A stretch of 9,550 nucleotides of DNA from Candidatus Njordarchaeota archaeon. GTDB lineage: Archaea; Asgardarchaeota; Njordarchaeia; Njordarchaeales; Njordarchaeaceae. Of this stretch, positions 7,084-9,550 are shown piece after piece. Below the pieces are notes generated by a model. It ran no database searches. It was not told the DNA's origin and was given only the letters and a program-made list of their open reading frames with translations. The position numbers and the translations under genes were made by a program. Within the stretch, counting starts at the first letter, position 1. Each line of letters opens with the position of its first letter. The stretch is from contig JAHKLG010000038.1 of the NCBI GenBank assembly GCA_029856625.1, positions 1-9,550 on the forward strand, in the 5' to 3' direction.

Positions 7084-7712
7084 GCTTTAGACGGCATAAA
7101 TTTTATAAATTTTTTAATAAAGCGCCACGTGAATGATTCCGCGTCTGCTATAACCAATTCTTCAACAAAAATTTTCTCAAGCTCGTCATACGAAAAGCAT
7201 CTTCTAACTTTTTCACTAAGATTTATTTTCTTTAATATCTTCCTCGCCGCGACCCTCGGTACTATCGTTTTTAGATGTGGTAGGAACTCTATTAAGAAAT
7301 CTTCGTCTCTCACCGCTTCGATAACTTTTACCACTTCTTTCTCTATGATCTCCCTAATCGTCATTTTTAACTGTTCTTTAGTAATTTTATCGAGTAATAA
7401 ATATACTTCAACGATACATGTCACTTCCTCCTCTAAAGCCTCTTCTAAAATCCTAGCCTTTACGAGCTCTCGGAAAGCATTAAATATTGCTCCAAGACTC
7501 TTTTTAGAAATTTTCATGACAACAAAGGATGGATCCCCAGGAACTAAGATTATATACTCCTCCTCTCTGTCCCTCTTATAAGTAAGTTTGAGTGCGTTCG
7601 TTTCTTCATCAACCAGAATCTTAACTCCATCTTCTATCTGCAATTTCTTCAGATCTATTTGGTGACTTAAGCCTCTGAATATATTTTTCAGCTTAAACAC
7701 TCGCTTTATCAT
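7080..7712 (-). CDS. Unrecognised protein co-transcribed with a metallophosphoesterase
   Basis: I do not recognise this family. From the ATG at 7712 it is 210 residues, soluble in appearance, with no signal peptide or clear membrane segment. It is rich in charged residues. A beta-rich first part contains YIILVPGDPSFVVMKI. A largely helical second part has the charged stretches LEEALEEEV and REIIEKEVVKVIEAVRDEDF, and the tail is basic (FIKKFIKF). The frame is open up to 7790, but that would overlap the preceding phosphoesterase by almost 100 bases. ATG 7712 (20-base overlap) is more likely, with weak support from a GATGAGATC stretch upstream. The overlap implies translational coupling and perhaps a shared function. 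Its last bases touch the end of the EIIA remnant. Confidence 0.65.
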   Translation of the reverse strand: MIKRVFKLKNIFRGLSHQIDLKKLQIEDGVKILVDEETNALKLTYKRDREEEYIILVPGDPSFVVMKISKKSLGAIFNAFRELVKARILEEALEEEVTCIVEVYLLLDKITKEQLKMTIREIIEKEVVKVIEAVRDEDFLIEFLPHLKTIVPRVAARKILKKINLSEKVRRCFSYDELEKIFVEELVIADAESFTWRFIKKFIKFMPSKA

Positions 7713-8481
7713 TTCTATCGATCTCATCAGCCAATTGTTTAAAAATCCTATAATAGCTTCTCTTAACATTTCTGACATAATTATATCCATAGATTATTCT
7801 CCACTCACTTTTAACATCCATATCAGGAGAGACTGTTATTATCCTGCACTCCAAACTCATAGTATCTATAATCCCAGCAAAACCCAGAAATCCCATACCA
7901 GGATTAAAACAAATCATGTCACCTTTTCTCTCAATCCAGGGAACATGCATATGACCGCATATATGGATTTTAGGAGACGAAACAATATGTAAAAGGTATA
8001 AAATTTCCTTTCCACCTCGTCCTTCACGAGTATACGGAATAATATCGGCACAATGCTTGGCGCATTCATGAGTCACCAGAATGTCCACTCTCTCTTCCTT
8101 CCTACATATTTTGTTAGCAAGTCTCAGAACCTCAGATACAGAGAATCTGTGCATGTCTGATCTTTTAGGAGAGTAAACTCCTCCTAGCCCAGCTACAACT
8201 ATTTTTTCACCATTCATATTAAGGACGGTCACATCGTTTATTAAGAGGTATATCTTCTCCAGAGAATCTACGATCTTCCTAAAGCATGGTACGCAGTCAT
8301 GATTTCCGGGAACAATGATTATTGGATTCCTGATACCCTTAAGTAATTTAACAAAATGAGAGCATCTAAACTCGCAAATGTCTCCCGGGAGAACTAGTAA
8401 ATCAAAATCCGTAGCTTTTAACAATTTCTGAAACATTAATGAATTATCGTGAAGATCCGATATGACTAGAATTCGTACCAT
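7693..8481 (-). CDS. Calcineurin-like metallophosphoesterase
   Basis: This is a metal-dependent phosphoesterase of the calcineurin-like superfamily with every core motif present: SDLH (D9, H11), GD at 33-34, GNHD at 59-62, TH at 137-138 and GHMH at 176-179. The 262 residues fit the small cytoplasmic YfcE/MJ0936-like group; no signal peptide is seen. About ten cysteines are scattered through it (for example DCVPC and HECAKHC), more than usual for this family, which may reflect extra metal or disulfide bonds. The frame extends to a GTG at 8493. A TATA-like box about 27 bases upstream of ATG 8481 favours that ATG as a leaderless start. It leads a two-gene unit with the unrecognised protein downstream. 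The substrate is unknown. Confidence 0.87.
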   Translation of the reverse strand: MVRILVISDLHDNSLMFQKLLKATDFDLLVLPGDICEFRCSHFVKLLKGIRNPIIIVPGNHDCVPCFRKIVDSLEKIYLLINDVTVLNMNGEKIVVAGLGGVYSPKRSDMHRFSVSEVLRLANKICRKEERVDILVTHECAKHCADIIPYTREGRGGKEILYLLHIVSSPKIHICGHMHVPWIERKGDMICFNPGMGFLGFAGIIDTMSLECRIITVSPDMDVKSEWRIIYGYNYVRNVKRSYYRIFKQLADEIDRNDKASV

Positions 8482-8504
8482 TTTAATTTCCACTTCACAG
8501 TAGT

Positions 8505-8512
8505 TTTTTAAT
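8505..8512 (-). promoter_or_regulatory. TATA-like box of the phosphoesterase unit
   Basis: ATTAAAAA on the minus strand is centred about 27 bases before ATG 8481, consistent with a leaderless transcript. The same AT tract, read on the plus strand, could also serve the divergent PAP2 gene, so the two may share a compact promoter region. Confidence 0.35.
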
Positions 8513-8525
8513 CCCTCCTTTCGTT

Positions 8526-8531
8526 GGTGAT
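8526..8531 (+). promoter_or_regulatory. Ribosome-binding site of the PAP2 gene (first of two)
   Basis: GGTGAT lies ten bases before ATG 8542. A second identical GGTGAT at 8556-8561 lies four bases before ATG 8566. The two copies leave the start ambiguous between these ATGs, and they make the more upstream TTG at 8524 unlikely. Confidence 0.45.
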
Positions 8532-8541
8532 ACTAAATTCC

Positions 8542-9390
8542 ATGCCCCATACACTGGTGATAAAAATGTTATTATTGAATAGTATCTTTAAGGCAGTCAC
8601 TTTCTTGGGAGAAGAGATCTTTCTTCTCATAATTTTGCCTGTAGTGTTTTTCTCAAGGAGAAGAATTGGTTTGAAAATGGCGATTAGTGTGCTAGTAAGC
8701 GTCTATATTGCGCACTTATTGAAACCAATATTCCGTATCCCAAGACCTCCAAAAGAACGCTGGAAAGTTACGGCTTCGGGATATAGTTTTCCTAGCGGAC
8801 ATGCCGCAAATTCTATGGCCTTTTGGGGATACGCTGCATACTTAATTCGAAGAAGAATCGTCCTGTCAATTTTATTTATTACTGTAGCGCTCCTTATCGG
8901 TTATTCAAGGGTCTATCTGGGCGTTCATTGGTGGGCTGATGTAATTGCTGGATGGATTCTCGGAGCAGTTGTTTTCGTTATTATTGAGATCATCGACAAG
9001 AAATGTAGTAGTATCATTCAACACATAAATTATAAAGGGAAGTTTCTCCTCAGTATAGTAATTCCTATAGGATTTATTCTAGCGAGTATAGCATTGATTG
9101 GGACTAGTGTATCAGAGTTTCAAGCGATTCTTAAGGTGTTGAGTACTTTGTCTGGGATATTAGCTGGATACGTTATAGCGGATGAACGGAAATTACTATT
9201 AGCCGACACGAATAATATCAAAACAATTCTAATAAGGAGCTTAATTGGACTATTTCTAGTCATCGCTCTCTATATATTGTACGAAGTACTTAAGGTTTTA
9301 ACAATATTCATTATAATTCCCATATTCTGGTTAATTGGAGTCTCAGTAACACTCTTCACTCCCTACATCATATCACGATTGGCTAAATGA
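8542..9390 (+). CDS. PAP2-family membrane phosphatase
   Basis: This integral membrane phosphatase of the PAP2 (type 2 phosphatidic acid phosphatase) superfamily probably acts on a lipid phosphate or an isoprenyl diphosphate carrier. All three motifs are intact: K61-x6-R68-P69, PSGH at 84-87, and SR at 122-123 with H129 and D133. The protein is strongly hydrophobic, with membrane helices on both sides of the motifs. A C-terminal extension of about 130 residues adds several more helices. From ATG 8542 it is 282 residues; from ATG 8566 it would be 274. It is transcribed away from the phosphoesterase. In archaea, dolichyl diphosphate recycling for glycosylation is one plausible role, but the substrate is not determined by sequence. 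Confidence 0.88.
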   Translation: MPHTLVIKMLLLNSIFKAVTFLGEEIFLLIILPVVFFSRRRIGLKMAISVLVSVYIAHLLKPIFRIPRPPKERWKVTASGYSFPSGHAANSMAFWGYAAYLIRRRIVLSILFITVALLIGYSRVYLGVHWWADVIAGWILGAVVFVIIEIIDKKCSSIIQHINYKGKFLLSIVIPIGFILASIALIGTSVSEFQAILKVLSTLSGILAGYVIADERKLLLADTNNIKTILIRSLIGLFLVIALYILYEVLKVLTIFIIIPIFWLIGVSVTLFTPYIISRLAK

Positions 9391-9399
9391 TTTCTTAGA

Positions 9400-9418
9400 T
9401 AATTTTTATTAATTTTTT
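9400..9418 (+). terminator. T-rich terminator of the PAP2 gene
   Basis: Two runs of five and six T residues on the plus strand, starting about ten bases after the PAP2 stop, match archaeal oligo-T termination, which needs no hairpin. The tract fills the short gap before the convergent AroM-like gene. Confidence 0.45.
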
Positions 9419-9550
9419 AGAGCATATCTGTGAATACTTCGCGAATGGTTCTTGCTAATAGCGTCTTGGGAAGAATGACAGGCTTTCCAGTCCTATTTCT
9501 TAGAACTTTTTTATGAATCAATTTATAACCTATGCAATCTAAAATGATGA
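9417..9550 (-). CDS. AroM-family protein, C-terminal fragment cut by the window edge
   Basis: Only the last 43 codons are inside the window. They read IILDCIGYKLIHKKVL and then GKPVILPKTLLARTI before the stop at 9417-9419. This fits the C-terminus of the AroM family, where E. coli AroM has a similar MLDCLGF segment followed by PVLLSNVLIARL. AroM proteins are related to the Asp/Glu and hydantoin racemase fold, but their reaction is unknown. The gene converges on the PAP2 gene with about 26 bases between stop codons. The start lies beyond the right edge. Confidence 0.72.
   Translation of the reverse strand, partial: IILDCIGYKLIHKKVLRNRTGKPVILPKTLLARTIREVFTDML

Noticed and set aside
7129..7992. 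Plus-strand frames opposite the unknown protein and the phosphoesterase
   Set aside because: Serine/threonine-rich composition typical of antisense reading; the phosphoesterase motifs fix the coding strand there.

Overview
The window looks archaeal, probably from a thermophilic member of the Thermoproteota; the lineage is my inference. It is AT-rich. Several genes have TATA-like boxes about 25-30 bases before a leaderless start, or the archaeal ribosome-binding core GGTGAT or GGAGG. The gene families also fit: an MNT nucleotidyltransferase, an AAA/DUF4143 ATPase, a PAP2 phosphatase and an AroM-like protein. I saw no rRNA, tRNA, CRISPR array or insertion sequence.

Layout. Positions 1-270 (+) hold the end of a small MNT-type nucleotidyltransferase. 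A doubtful small reading frame (262-531, -) follows. A 460-residue AAA_14/DUF4143-type ATPase (658-2040, -) appears to be leaderless. A gap of about 400 bases (2041-2445) holds a promoter candidate and a possible decayed coding remnant. The core is 2473-7083, a sugar phosphotransferase (PTS) island. It comprises a fused SIS-domain/N-acetylglucosamine-6-phosphate deacetylase (+), a mannose-family EIIB (-), a fused EIIC-EIID permease (-), and a divergent EIIA gene (+) broken by frameshifts and stop codons. After the island come an unrecognised protein and a calcineurin-like metallophosphoesterase, overlapping and probably co-transcribed (-). A divergently transcribed PAP2 membrane phosphatase (+) follows. 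The C-terminal 43 codons of an AroM-family protein (-) run off the right edge.

How the island may work. EIIB and EIIC-EIID would import and phosphorylate an amino sugar, and the NagA half of the fusion would remove the acetyl group from the sugar phosphate. The SIS half could act on the resulting amino-sugar phosphate or related sugar phosphates. This resembles bacterial Aga/Nag PTS clusters, but PTS is rare in archaea. The local EIIA is a pseudogene and no EI or HPr is present here. Either these come from elsewhere in the genome, or the pathway is decaying or has been rewired. That combination is the most interesting part of the window.
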